64,000 nucleotides of DNA. Source: Paulownia fortunei (lineage: Eukaryota > Streptophyta > Magnoliopsida > Lamiales > Paulowniaceae). Below the pieces are notes generated by a model that saw nothing but the letters and a program-made list of their open reading frames with translations, was not told the DNA's origin and made no database searches. The stretch covers positions 17,200,071 to 17,264,070 of the forward strand of contig CM033118.1 of NCBI GenBank assembly GCA_019321725.1, in the 5' to 3' direction. The position numbers and the translations under genes were made by a program. This document shows, piece by piece, positions 12,061-23,495 of this stretch (position 1 is its first letter; each line of letters opens with the position of its first letter).

Positions 12061-12248
12061 CGATAAATAATATATTGATATGTATAAGAAGGACATGCAT
12101 TTTATTTTATTTTTTATGAAATAATATATTAAAAGTAGTTATACGGTAAATAATATATTGATATGTATATGAAGAATATGTACTTCATTTTTACGGTAAA
12201 TAATATATTCATATGTATACGATGAATATGTACTTCATTTTTTTTTTA
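12061..12248. repeat. Tandem repeat, unit about 50 bp
   Basis: Units beginning CGRTAAATAATATATTGATATG start near 12,061, 12,145 and 12,194. The last two are close copies of about 50 bases, each followed by GAATATGTACTTCATTTTT. The first is more diverged and followed by an extra segment. Non-coding. Confidence 0.6.
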
Positions 12249-12544
12249 TGAAATAACACTTGTTAATTATCTAAATATATTAAACTATTTTAAATGCACA
12301 AGAATCCATTTTGACCGCCCATCTATTAACCCAAATCATTTTAATTCCAAATCTTGGAAGTTGGAAGTTGGAAACCAACCCGATATTTGTTGGACTGGCT
12401 GGGTGGGTTAGCGGGTTAAGACCCATTTTGCTGCCCACCATCCCAGTAAATCTTTATTAGATTTTCCTTACAATTTCAAATCAATTTGCATGTAGCTAAA
12501 TCTGAAGACAATCTTACCCTCATCGAATAACTTGATGCAAAAAA

Positions 12545-13012
12545 TAATGGTAATATTTACAAAGATTATTACACCATTTGAGCATAAAATGTGGATCACA
12601 GAAAGTGATCCTCCTCCACATTTCCATTTTATGGGCTGTTTTAAACATGTTTGGTGGGTAGAATGGTCATTTGCTTCCCACACTATGATCATTGTCATTT
12701 GCTTCCAGATAGTGTGTCTATTCCACTCAGAATTTCAAATTGTCCTTCAAATAACATACCATTTCTTGCTGCATCAGATGGAAAGAATGTAATCAGTGAA
12801 CAAATTTTGGTACCTTGTTGTACAAAATGTATAGTTAATTAACTCCATTTTAAAAGAATCAGCTAACTTTTAAAATCACAAATATCCCTAACATTTATTT
12901 CGAATTTGTAAATTACAATTATTGAGAAGGGTATTTATAAAATAAAGACAAAATTCACGGGTATATATAATGCTCAAATGGTATTTGTAATTTTGAAATA
13001 TAATGAGAGTTT
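12545..13012. mobile_element. Inverted-repeat element (MITE-like)
   Basis: The left arm has ACACCATTTGAGCATAA near 12,570-12,587 and the right arm has TATAATGCTCAAATGGTATTTGT near 12,967-12,988; these are inverted copies with a few mismatches. The interior is non-coding. No target duplication was found. From 13,020 to 14,060 only AT-rich sequence is seen; a last exon of the neighbouring HPP gene may lie there but was not recognised. Confidence 0.45.
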
Positions 13013-14155
13013 TTAATAAATAAACCAAATTTCATAAGTAATTTATGTAATTTACCTTTTTACATATAGAAAGGGAATAGTCCTTACAGTTCATTGAAAA
13101 ATGGTGTTGATTTGTCACATAATGGCAAAATGGTAAGATGAGAGTAAGTTATGCTTTTCATTTTTGTTAAGAGGAACATACCAAAAAAAAAAAAAAAGGT
13201 TCTTTGATGAATATTTAAGAATCATAATCAATATGCTTTGGAAAGTTTCATCCAAATTGTTTAGCTTCACACTTATATCGTAATCATAAAATATTTTTTT
13301 GTCCGCATAAAAAAGTGTTAGGGAATTGCAAAAGAAAAACTAATGATCTCTACATATGTATATTATATATCAAATTGTGAATCCTATAAATGATTGTTGT
13401 CATTATGAAAAGACATTTATACCTTCTATTAAGCACTCTTGTTTAATAATAAACAAGGGTTAATAAGAAAAAGAATAAAGTTTTATTAGAATAAAAAATC
13501 ATTTAATGTAGAAGAAATCCAATAGAAAAAAAATATATATTTACATTCCTACATCCTCTAAACTACCTAATCACAATCCTAGACCAAATAATGTCCATCT
13601 AAAACAAAATAACAAAGGAAGATAATCATTTCCCTTTGTCTTTGAAAGTAGATAAAAGGGTATAAAACAAAGGAAAAAAAATAAGAAAAAAACAAGAAAA
13701 AAAATTGAAGGAGAAACTGAATAGTCTTGATACTCAATTTTTTACACCCAATACATTTCCTTTTTTTTTTTGCTTTAAAGATAGTCCAATACCATTACAA
13801 TCAACATTAGAAAGCACAAGAAATAGCCACAACATAGTATTCTATATTACAAATACAAGCATATAGATGGGTTTTAAAATATTTACCGTATTCATAATCA
13901 ATACAAAAATTTAGTATCAATATAATCTAATAGTAATTAAGCATAGAGTTTGACATATTTTAGGAATCAAGATATTTTCATTAATCATCCTCCTCAATGT
14001 GTATAAGACAATATAATCCACATACCTCACACATGCTTTTTTTTTAGTATATATACACACACTCAGCGTATATATATGTATATACATACCCGACGAAATA
14101 TAAACGTAAAAAAGGTAAACATTTCAGGTTCAGAAACAAGATGAAAGAAACTTAC

Positions 14156-17105
14156 AATCAAACACAGGAGAATACATCCAGCAGCACCAGGGAACAAAGC
14201 ATACCAAAAATTCAAATGGTGCAGCTTAACTCCATCGATAAATAGTAATGGCAAGCTTGCAGCTGCAAGTTGTTCAAAGAATCGGCATTCATCATTTATG
14301 AATAAGCAATGCAAGTGATATCAGCATCACATAAATTATATATTGAGTAATTGCCTGGCGGATGTACAGAGCCGGTGAAAATCATGAAGGCTATGGCGGC
14401 AGCAAGGGCGGTGCTCCTAGCTAGCCAACCCGGACCAAATATTGAGAATGCCAAAACACCTATTGCTGCACAGCCAATCTGTGCCACGAACATATTGTAC
14501 TTCTGCAAGACGAAGCAAAAGCTGTACTTCAATAGCTTGTTTATTTCAAGAAACCAGATTTCAATTCGAGAGATTACCAAGTAAAATGTGATATCAAAAA
14601 GCTTTCAAGTTTGACGACATAATGCTTTTTGGTGATGCTTAATCTACACTCTTGCATTCAGTTTTCTTCATTTACCTTTTTGATGAAACATGTAAATATA
14701 TGAGCTCTGAAAGGAACACAATGCAAATAAAGTAGAATAGTAGATAATAAATTGCAATAACATGAAAAGAGTATTTTCGATCTGAAACACTACGAACATT
14801 AAAATTTTCGTGCATGAGATGCTTATTTGGCAGAACACCCAGGGCCACTAAATGTTGAAGCTGAGCCATGGCAAGAACTTCATACACGTGTCCTGATGGA
14901 TAAACATGATGGTGGGACAGTAACTGCCTATTGTCATCCCTATTTTGAGATAAATAAGATTCAGACGGTTCATTTCCTTAGTACCAAAAACCTTAGCCCA
15001 CCCCCTTTGTTACTGAACTATAGCTAAGATCTAGCAGGCAAATGATACAAAATAATCCATAAGAGGATTGGAGCAACAACCTCTAGTTCTCGCATATTTG
15101 TAAGAAACTGCTAAGAAAAGTTCTACAAATTCATATCTTATATATGTTTGGTTATCAAACCGTCGCTCACTCCACTCAGGACTCCACCCTTCTTCAACTT
15201 ATTGCTGAATGGACTCAAGACGTTATTCCCCAATTTGAAGTTTTTAAATATGTAATCCCCATGAACATAGGGTCTAGTTTCTTGTTCTCAAGAAGCCTGA
15301 ATAGATAGGAGCCTAACTTGATCTATGAGTAAGATTAGGGCAAGTTTAGCAACCATTTATAATTTCTAAAGATGTTACCCCAATTTGAAGTTTTTAAACA
15401 TGTAATCCCCACAAATATAGGGTCTAGGTTTTTGTCCCGAGAAGCAAGCACACATAGGAACCTAACTTGAACTATGAGTAAGATTAGGGCAAGTTTAGTA
15501 ACCATTCATAATTGCTATAGATGTTATTCCCTAATTTGAAGTTTCTAAACATGTACTCCCCATGAACATAGGGTCTAGGTTCTTGTCCTTGAGAAGCATG
15601 CATACATAGGAAACTAACTTGAACCATGCGTAAGATTAGGGCAAGTTCAGTAATTAAGCATTTACAGTTCCAGGTATAAATACCCTACAACCCAATGTCT
15701 TGCAGAACTGACTTCATGATATCAGATTCTGGACTCATCATTTATCAAACTCTAGTAAAAACTTGTGCGGCCGAATAACCCTAAGATAAATTCAGGTTGT
15801 TCCATCGTGATTCAAGAAATTTAGTAGCTTTGACACAAAGCACTTCTAGTATCTAAATCACAAGAAGGCAAAACACGAATGTATACTGTAAGGCAAAATA
15901 ATGTTGTACCTTGCAAACTTTAGAATGCTTAGGTCTCAGTGAAAGAAATATTTATTTTATGTAACACCAGTAGAGATTCCAAGAATAGACAAAAACAGAG
16001 CACTTAAAGAAACATTTCTTATGGGAAACATCAACTAGTTTAACCCTTTTTTTTCCTCATTTTTCATGCTCTAGCTAGGTATGGAGAGCTTTCAAGATTA
16101 ATACTTTTTTATTCTATTAGCAGTGAAGGGCCATGAAACTAAGTTCCTTCACCAGTTTTACATATAATCATAGACTCAAAATGGAACTCATCAAAATCTG
16201 ATCACATTGGTATGAAACAAAGAAGTTCACTAGCCAGACTTAGTTGGACACAGAAGAAGGTGCAGTTTGTTATTGAAGATTGAGCTATTAAACATAAGTA
16301 CCCAATGGCTTGTGTTTCTTGAAAAGAACACAGTCTTAAACATTCGAAAACAAAGAAAGGGTAATCAGAAGCTGTGTACCCTGGCACCAGGAGATGCTGG
16401 TGTGGCGAAGAGAACAGCGCAAACCGCTCCCAAGGGTGCAATTGTCATTGAAATGCCTTTTGATGCCAAAATTTGATCAATCTTTCCCAATATAGCCATT
16501 GCAGCAAAAGCCCCTGATACATTGTCATTTTGTAGCCAATACCATGTAAAGTCGCAGAATTATCATCCAAACCGAAAATTTCATACTACTCACTTGGATA
16601 CTACCCCACGGTTAATCCTTGGATGTGCAGAAGATTATGTCATAAAATAAATGGACCATATAATGATATAATAGCGTGTAATCTAATGATCCACAACCCA
16701 CTAGGGCTAAGAAATGGAATATGCTTGCTCTTATTCTTTCCACCAAAAAAAAAAGAAAAAAGAAAAAGAGAAAGCAAAATGCAGATAAAATAAGCTCATT
16801 TCTTGGTGGGAGAATCTGCACTAACCAGCAGAAGGCCAAACAATGTCGCTAAGGGAAGGAGCTTTGGACCTCTTCTCAGGTGCCCAACTTTCCCACAGTG
16901 GTGCAGTCACATTACTTGATGAGGCTATATAAAGCTCCTTTCTTTTTAGCCCTTTTGCTTTCCAAGAGCCAAGAATCCTGTTTCCCTTGTTTAAGCCACA
17001 TTTTCCAGTGATTGAAATGCAGGAAGATAATACATACAGCGATGGCAGACGAGTTTGTGGCAACAAAAGCTGATTAAAACGGGCATGGAGTTGCATACCC
17101 ATCAT
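14156..17105 (-). CDS. HPP-family membrane protein, plastid nitrite-transporter type
   Basis: Four exons are seen on the minus strand: 16,826-17,105, 16,380-16,513, 14,355-14,502 and 14,156-14,262. The first 90 residues are basic and rich in Ser, as in a chloroplast transit peptide. The core then has hydrophobic helices in AGAFAAMAILGKID, MTIAPLGAVCAVLFATPAS and GCAAIGVLAFSIFGPGWLA. It ends with the family signature SVHPP, then AASLPLLFIDGVKLHHLN and WYALFPGAAGCILLCLI. Known: plant HPP proteins sit in the chloroplast envelope, and Arabidopsis members move nitrite. Exon 3 to exon 4 fits the family only if the donor is GC (CCAG then GCAATT). After LCLI a GTAAGT donor is present, but the short last exon with the stop was not located, so the C-terminus is missing. 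The start is the first Met of a long open first exon. Confidence 0.85.
15222..15672. repeat. Three-copy tandem repeat, unit about 150 bp, in an HPP-gene intron
   Basis: Units start at 15,222, 15,374 and 15,523, giving periods of 152 and 149 bases. Each has CCCYAATTTGAAGTTT, then CATAGGGTCTAG, CCTAACTTGA and GTAAGATTAGGGCAAGTT in the same order. It lies wholly within the 1.9-kb intron between exons 2 and 3 of the HPP gene. Confidence 0.9.
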
Positions 17106-17299
17106 TTGTTAACCCTGATTCTTGTTTAGGACCAAGAACCCAAATAAATAACTGAAATTTTCTTTTCTGGTTTTTGGACAAGAGGCAAAAAAAGAAGAAA
17201 GAGTAAGAGAGGGACCGTTGGGGGAAGTTGAAAGCCCATGAGAGGAGTCTCTTGGAGAGGTCGAAAGGGCATTGGATGAGGGGTGGGCGGTCCAGGAAA

Positions 17300-18180
17300 T
17301 CCAGCTAAGCGGCTAGTGTCAACCTTTGGTTTTTATTTAAGTTCACGTTGGCTTTAGTGAATTAGTTTATGTAGGGGATACGATAATCGTATACTTTTTG
17401 TCTCCATTAGTATATGAATTTCCCACACGGACATTCTTGGCCAATTTTACTTTTACAACCGTTTTTCTTTTGTGTCATTCCATACCATTTATTTGAATAT
17501 TATTTTATTGATGTTTTAACTGTATAAAAATAATAATATTATTTTATTTTATAACATCAATTTGTTTTTGGACACTATTCAAATTGTGGTATGAAAACGT
17601 TCGCTTTTATCATTACAGTAATTTTATATTGAACACATACTGTGCGAGACAGACACAAAGATGCATCAATACTAAAACTATCTGTGTTAATGATACAAAA
17701 ATGTTAAAAAGTTATAATAATCGACTATAATACGTTTATGTTAAAAAAAATATAATTATAGTTAAGTTCAAAAAGAATTAATATTAAACACGTGTAGTGA
17801 TATGTTGATGGGGACAATGTCAACATAAGCATGGGTGACCTTTAAGAGCATATAGAAATTAGTGCCTCAATGATCGTGGATATGAGTGGACAAATTTCAG
17901 TCTGAATACACGTTTCTTTATTTTGGCTCATTTCCTTTTTCTTCCACTTTAATTATTATTATTATTATTATTGACGAAGAATCATAACTATTATTCAAAA
18001 ATATACACTTGGTAAATTTCACGTTCGTATAATAACTCACAAATCATACAGAAAGATAAGCCACATTAAACAAATTCGGTACAACGGGCAAAGATCGAGT
18101 GGTGTAGGAAATTCGAATTTAAGATATTCGACCTCAAATTCTTATCCAATACCATTCGACAACTCGAAAAAGGGCAAAAA
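17300..18180. other. Intergenic, upstream of the HPP gene
   Basis: This is the promoter side of the minus-strand HPP gene. It is AT-rich, with an (ATT)n run at 17,951-17,972. No gene or bounded element is seen. Confidence 0.5.
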
Positions 18181-18184
18181 TTCT

Positions 18185-19868
18185 TCCACTTTAATTATAT
18201 CTTTTTTTCTCATTTTTTTTTTTGAATTAATTTTATTTACTCATTTAATATCACTTTATTCTCATCTACTTTTAATTATATCACTTTAGCCACTTATACT
18301 CTTATAATTTTATTATTTTATTATGTATTCTCATTTACATCACTTTAACCCATGCACTTTAATAAATAACCGAATTGTCCTCATTCATTATTTTTAGTGT
18401 TTAATTGGCTTTGTATTAATACTGTAATCATGTAGTAATATTAATAAAATTATATTTATATTCTAATAATTTTTTTTTAAAAATATTTAATTAATATTTA
18501 ACAATAAATTTTTTTATAACTTTGTTTTACTTAAACTTTAATGATTATTTTTTTAATTTAATATAATTTCTATTAAATTACTATAGTTTGATCAACAATA
18601 ATAAATTTATTATTAATATCTCACTTTTTTAATAACACATATTGTGAATTTTGTGAACGTAACGTATTATTATAAACAAATAATAAAATAATAAATTGAG
18701 TATCGTTTACACAAAAATTGATATTATTAAATTTTGAAATTATATTTTATTGATTCAAACTAAAGATGAAGTTGACGACTGTAAACAGAACTAAAAATTA
18801 ATACTAAACAAATACACAAAAGCAAACAATGATAAAATTCAATGACTCAGAATTTATAATTTATAATTTCATCATAATTAATTTGAATTAAATATTATCT
18901 ATCAATCTAAATCTATCTGTAATTTTATGATTTAAAATTTCTGGATTTCAACATCTTCAATGATGTCGTGACCCTGAAAACAGGTGCAGCAACGCCAGGA
19001 TCTCTGTATTTTTTCTTCTTTTGTAGCGCAGCGGCTCGAGGGATGTGGCGCTGAGGCGCCAAACACAATTTGGCAAATTTTCTTCTCCTTTTCATCTTTT
19101 TTCTTAGATCACCATTATTTGTCTCATTTTTACCATTTCCTACAAAACGAACAAAATGGATAAAGCTCAACATAAATTGCTTGACATCAACCAAATTATT
19201 AAGCTAAAGGCATGTGAATCGTAGATATAAAACCGATTCAACAAAATATTATTTAAAATATATATCATATATTTTTTAAATTTACGATGAGCAAAAAAAT
19301 TATAAGTACAACATACAATTTGATTATAATGGTTATTTTTTTTTAAATATAACATAGTTTATATAAAACTACAATAATTTGATTAACAATGTGAAATTTA
19401 TTACTAATATTTTGTGTGTATAATAATATATTATCTAAAATTAAATTAAATATTTTTAGATTTATGATGAGTAAGAAATTTATAAATAAAAGTATTAGCT
19501 GATAAGAAATATTCTACTATATTAAGAGAGAGAAACCATGTTGAGTTTTCAAAAATAAAATAAAATAGCCATTAACAAAATTCTAAATGAGTTTACTACT
19601 AAGTGTGAAATAATTAAGTTAAAAAATTATTAGAATATAAATACAAGTATATTAACAATAAAATATGATTAGAATATTAATGGAAAGTCAATTAGCAATA
19701 AAATAATTACTAAGGATAATTCAATAATTTGTTCGAATATACGGGTATAAATAAAGTGATACAAATATTAGAGTACATGGATGAAATAATGCAATCGAGA
19801 GTATAGGGTAAAATAATACAATTATTAGAATATAGTACATAAAGTGATAGAATTTGAGTCAGCCTTGT
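18185..19868. mobile_element. Element with long AT-rich inverted ends, family B copy 1
   Basis: The left 250 bases are full of TATCACTTTA and CTCATTTAC-type words. The right 220 bases carry their complements (AAAGTGATA, and similar) in reverse order, so the ends are long imperfect inverted repeats. Relatives occur at about 39,485-40,290 and 62,940-64,000. Long terminal inverted repeats without a transposase gene fit a non-autonomous Mutator-like or foldback element. At 18,945-19,085 the interior has a distinctly GC-richer patch absent from the other copies, with an open frame on either strand. This could be captured host DNA. Confidence 0.6.
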
Positions 19869-20514
19869 GTGTAATTTGCAGAGTATGACAAATTAGAGAG
19901 CCTTTTATCAAATTTTATGAGGTTGTATTTAGATTGAAATATTTGGATTTAAGGGACGATTTGAGGGAAGTATTTTAAATTATTTTATATAAAATAAATT
20001 TAAAATTTATTACAATAATTCAAAAAATAACTCAAAAAAGAAGTTCGTCGATTTGAAATTCATTGTATTATGAAATTATCCAAATAAATTGAATAAATTT
20101 ATTATTATAAATTTAAAATCATTAATTTATCCATTCAAATGAAGCCTAAACTAAAGGATTGTGGCTTGATTTTTAGTTGTTGTCTATTTTGAAAAATTGG
20201 GGTTGATCAAGTTTATGGGGAAGAGTAGTTTGTTTTCTTGTAGCTAGCTGTTTTTTTTTTCTGGATATTGAGCAATCAAGTGGAGTGCTTGAGACTTAGT
20301 TTTTGTGTATGAAAACTGCTTAAGTTGTGGGGTGAATTAGGCTTTTTTAAAAAGTGAAAAATAAAAGGATTTGGAACTTGTGGTTCCAGTGAAAATGCAA
20401 ATGACACAATTTATGAATTGATAGAGATATATGGAAAAGTGACTTTATAGTGGTTCAACTTGTAAATAACCCTATGACACTGCCTAAGTTTATTTAAGAT
20501 TTTAACCGTGTTAT

Positions 20515-20888
20515 TTTTTAACCAGTATTTTTATAATCAGATCATTGGTTTTGTTGTGGATTAGCAATTCAATCGATTTAATAAAAATTAATTATATTTT
20601 TTATTATATTATGTAAAATAATAACGTAATAGATAAATTATTATGTAATACATTTTGAAAATAAAATAAAAAATTATCTAACACTATACAAAATTTAAAT
20701 AACCACATACATCTAATAAAATATTAAATTCAAACTTCTTAAGAAAAATTAAAAATATAGAAAATAATAATCAACAAAAAAATAATTTGACCGATTAAAC
20801 AAAAATTTAATTATTTAATATTAATCAGATAAAAACAACCATCGATTTACAATTGAATTGGCCGAACCGATTTTCAAACAATGCTTTC
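20515..20888. mobile_element. MITE-like element, family A copy 2
   Basis: The ends are inverted and similar: CAGTATTTTTATAATCAGAT on the left, and on the right GAACCGATTTTCAAACAATG read in reverse. The interior is AT-rich with TTATTATATTATGTAAAATA, shared with copies at about 8,930, 30,850 and 37,150. Non-coding. 19,870-20,510 and 20,890-21,350 hold only AT-rich sequence. Confidence 0.6.
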
Positions 20889-21360
20889 ACCACTGGAATC
20901 TGAGTGCATACAATACAAGCTATGATAATAAAAAATTTCATTATTCTTGAGAAAAAAATTAATTTTCGCCTCAATATCTTATCATGGCCAATTCAATAGA
21001 AGCGGAAAATTCTGTCCTACACGAAATGTTTTCACATTAAAAAGAAAAAAATGATTTCAGCTTTTGCCTCCCAAATAGAAAGCCTGTATAACATGATTCC
21101 AAGTGCTTTTGCCTCAAAATATTTCCACTAATAGCACTGAATTTCAGTCTAAGGTTCCAGTGACCATTAATGGATATCAGCTGTTCAATTTACCAAATAA
21201 GAAACAATTAACAGTTAAAGGGATGATTATAACTGGTTTCCCAACCAAACTGATAATATATATACAGAGGCAAATCATCTACAAAAATGGTGCAAGACAA
21301 AAATGCACATCCATCATTTATGTGACATGGAATATATAATCCCAATGATAGGAGAATCGA

Positions 21361-21875
21361 TTAGGGTGTTCGTCCGGTTCGGTCGAACCGAAATTTCGAT
21401 TCGTTAAAATTTAAAACTAAAAATCGAACTGAATTAATAATTCGATTCGATTTTAACCGATTTTTTTTTATTTTTCGGTTTGGTTTTCGGTTAACTGAAT
21501 TTTTTTAAAAATAAATAATAAATAAATAAAAACTAAATAATATTATTATAAATATATTTTTTATTTATTATGAGTGAGAAAAACATAAAAAAGTATAAAA
21601 ATAAATAATAAATATAAAAATATAAATTTTAAAATAAAAAATAGTATAAAATATAATATAAAAATAATATATAAAAATATATAAAAATATTAATTCGGTT
21701 TTTGGTTCGGTTCGGTTAACCGAATTTAGAAAAAAAAATCGAAACTGAACTGAAAATTAAAAAGTTAAAAAAATAAAATCAGAAATCGAATCAAAATTTT
21801 TGGTTCGATTTTGATAGGAATCAAAATTTTGATATCAATTCGATTCGATCGATTAGTTGAACTGTGTACACGCTC
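21361..21875. mobile_element. 515-bp MITE with 8-bp target-site duplication (hAT type)
   Basis: The sequence AGAATCGA stands directly before (21,353-21,360) and directly after (21,876-21,883) the element, an 8-bp target duplication as made by hAT transposases. The ends are imperfect inverted repeats (TTAGGGTGTTCGTC against GAGCGTGTACAC read inward from the right). Subterminal stretches are dense in GGTTCGGTT and AACCGAA. The interior is AT-rich with no ORF, so it depended on a transposase elsewhere. Confidence 0.85.
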
Positions 21876-22549
21876 AGAATCGACAACAGATATTAAACTG
21901 TACGATACAGCTTTAGCCTATATATGAACTACAATGATACCTAAGAAGTGCTACCAGACTATCAAGATTAATCCTAATGCATTGTTACAAATACACTATA
22001 CTTTGAATTGCATTGATACGACATAGCTGTTGTCGGGAAATAGGTTGAGTTGTATAAATACTCGCGCTGACTAATGCGTGTTTCACAATTGCTCAATCTA
22101 ACGATCCATATTGGTTGAGAAATGGAATCAGAAACGTGGCCTAAGTGAACGAGCGAGTGGTTGGGTGTTTTTCTGAACTAGCGAATGAGATTATATGTTT
22201 GATGTGAGTTTTGTTTGAAAAAAAAGAGAGGCATAAAATGGATATTATGGATGTAATACATGTTATACATTTTATATTATTTATTTGACGTTTGATTAAG
22301 ATATGTGAATAATTTTTTATTTAATGAGATATTTATTTAATATTATTCATCTACATCTCATTAATTAACTGCACTGCACAATTCAAATATGTCTGGATCC
22401 ATTTCACAAAGTTTGAATAGGAAAAATGGTTGGAAACTGGATTAGAGATTTGTAATTCTCGATAAACATCCTCTCTAAGTTTGGAGTCATTTCTTATGGA
22501 TGAAATTACATTAAATTTGGGGGATGACAATAAAAATTCACTCTAACTT

Positions 22550-22850
22550 CGTTTGTTTTGGATTGAATTTTTATTATTATAAATAAGTTTGTGTGAGTTT
22601 TAATTTTTATTTTTAAATTTATCTCGCTCCGAACTCACCTTATTTAATTTATTTTTAATTTATTATATATATGTATATGTTTATATGATATTTTTTAAAA
22701 AATATTTTAGTGTATTATTATTAAAAATATATTTTTAAATAATAAAACCAGTCTAACCCGTTGAGTTTGGGTAAGGGACAAATTCGAATCCGAATCCCAA
22801 AAAATTTGATGGGATGATTTGTAAATTTGACCAAATTCATCCCATTACCA
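22550..22850. mobile_element. MITE-like element with GATGACAAT / ATTACCATC ends
   Basis: It opens with GGGGATGACAATAAA just before 22,550 and ends with CATCCCATTACCATCT near 22,850, a loose inverted pair. The right half contains the AACCCGTTGAGTTTGGGT type of words common near ends of such elements. No exact target duplication is found. A related element with better ends lies at 32,397-32,745. Confidence 0.4.
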
Positions 22851-22880
22851 TCTATAAAGTCATCTCGCACTAAAACTTGT

Positions 22881-23495
22881 ACTATTACACCAAATATGAT
22901 ATTTTTTCATCTCCAATAAAACACCAAATATAACCGTAATTATTTACACCAAATTTGTTGTAATGCATACATTCTCATTTTACTCCTAAATTTGTTCTAC
23001 TCCAAATTTTAATTATATTTGCATCCTATATTATATGTTTAATAATTTATAATTTAGTTATAATTGCAATAATATTTATAATAATTAATATTTGCAATAA
23101 ATTATAATAATTAACAAATAAATATAATGTTTATTTTTATAATATAATCAATAAATGTAATATTAATTATATGTAATTTTTTATTTAATAGAATTAGAAG
23201 TAATAAAATATAAGTAATTAACAAATAAAGTTAATGTTAATTAATATTTTTTTATTGTGATATTAATTGTAATGTTCATTTTTGTAATATAATCAATAAA
23301 TCTAATATTAATTATATATAATTTTTTATTTAGTAGAATTAGTAGTAATAAAATATAACCAATAAATAATTTTATAAAAATATAAATTGATGATAATTAA
23401 AAAATAAGAAAATTAAGAATAAAATATTCATGTATTGAGTTAGAGATGATTAGGCTAAATTACACCAAAAATACTAAATTTGGTGTTATTATAGG
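22881..23495. mobile_element. Inverted-repeat element with ACACCAAAT ends
   Basis: ACTATTACACCAAATATGAT on the left matches, in reverse complement, AAATTTGGTGTTATTATAG on the right. The AT-rich interior holds an internal duplication (about 23,112-23,215 and 23,268-23,360, each with AATATAATCAATAAATSTAA). No ORF. The following 23,500-24,900 holds no recognised gene. Confidence 0.5.

Noticed and set aside
15222..15672. CRISPR-like or satellite array
   Set aside because: Only three contiguous 150-bp units without spacers, within a plant intron; a plain minisatellite.
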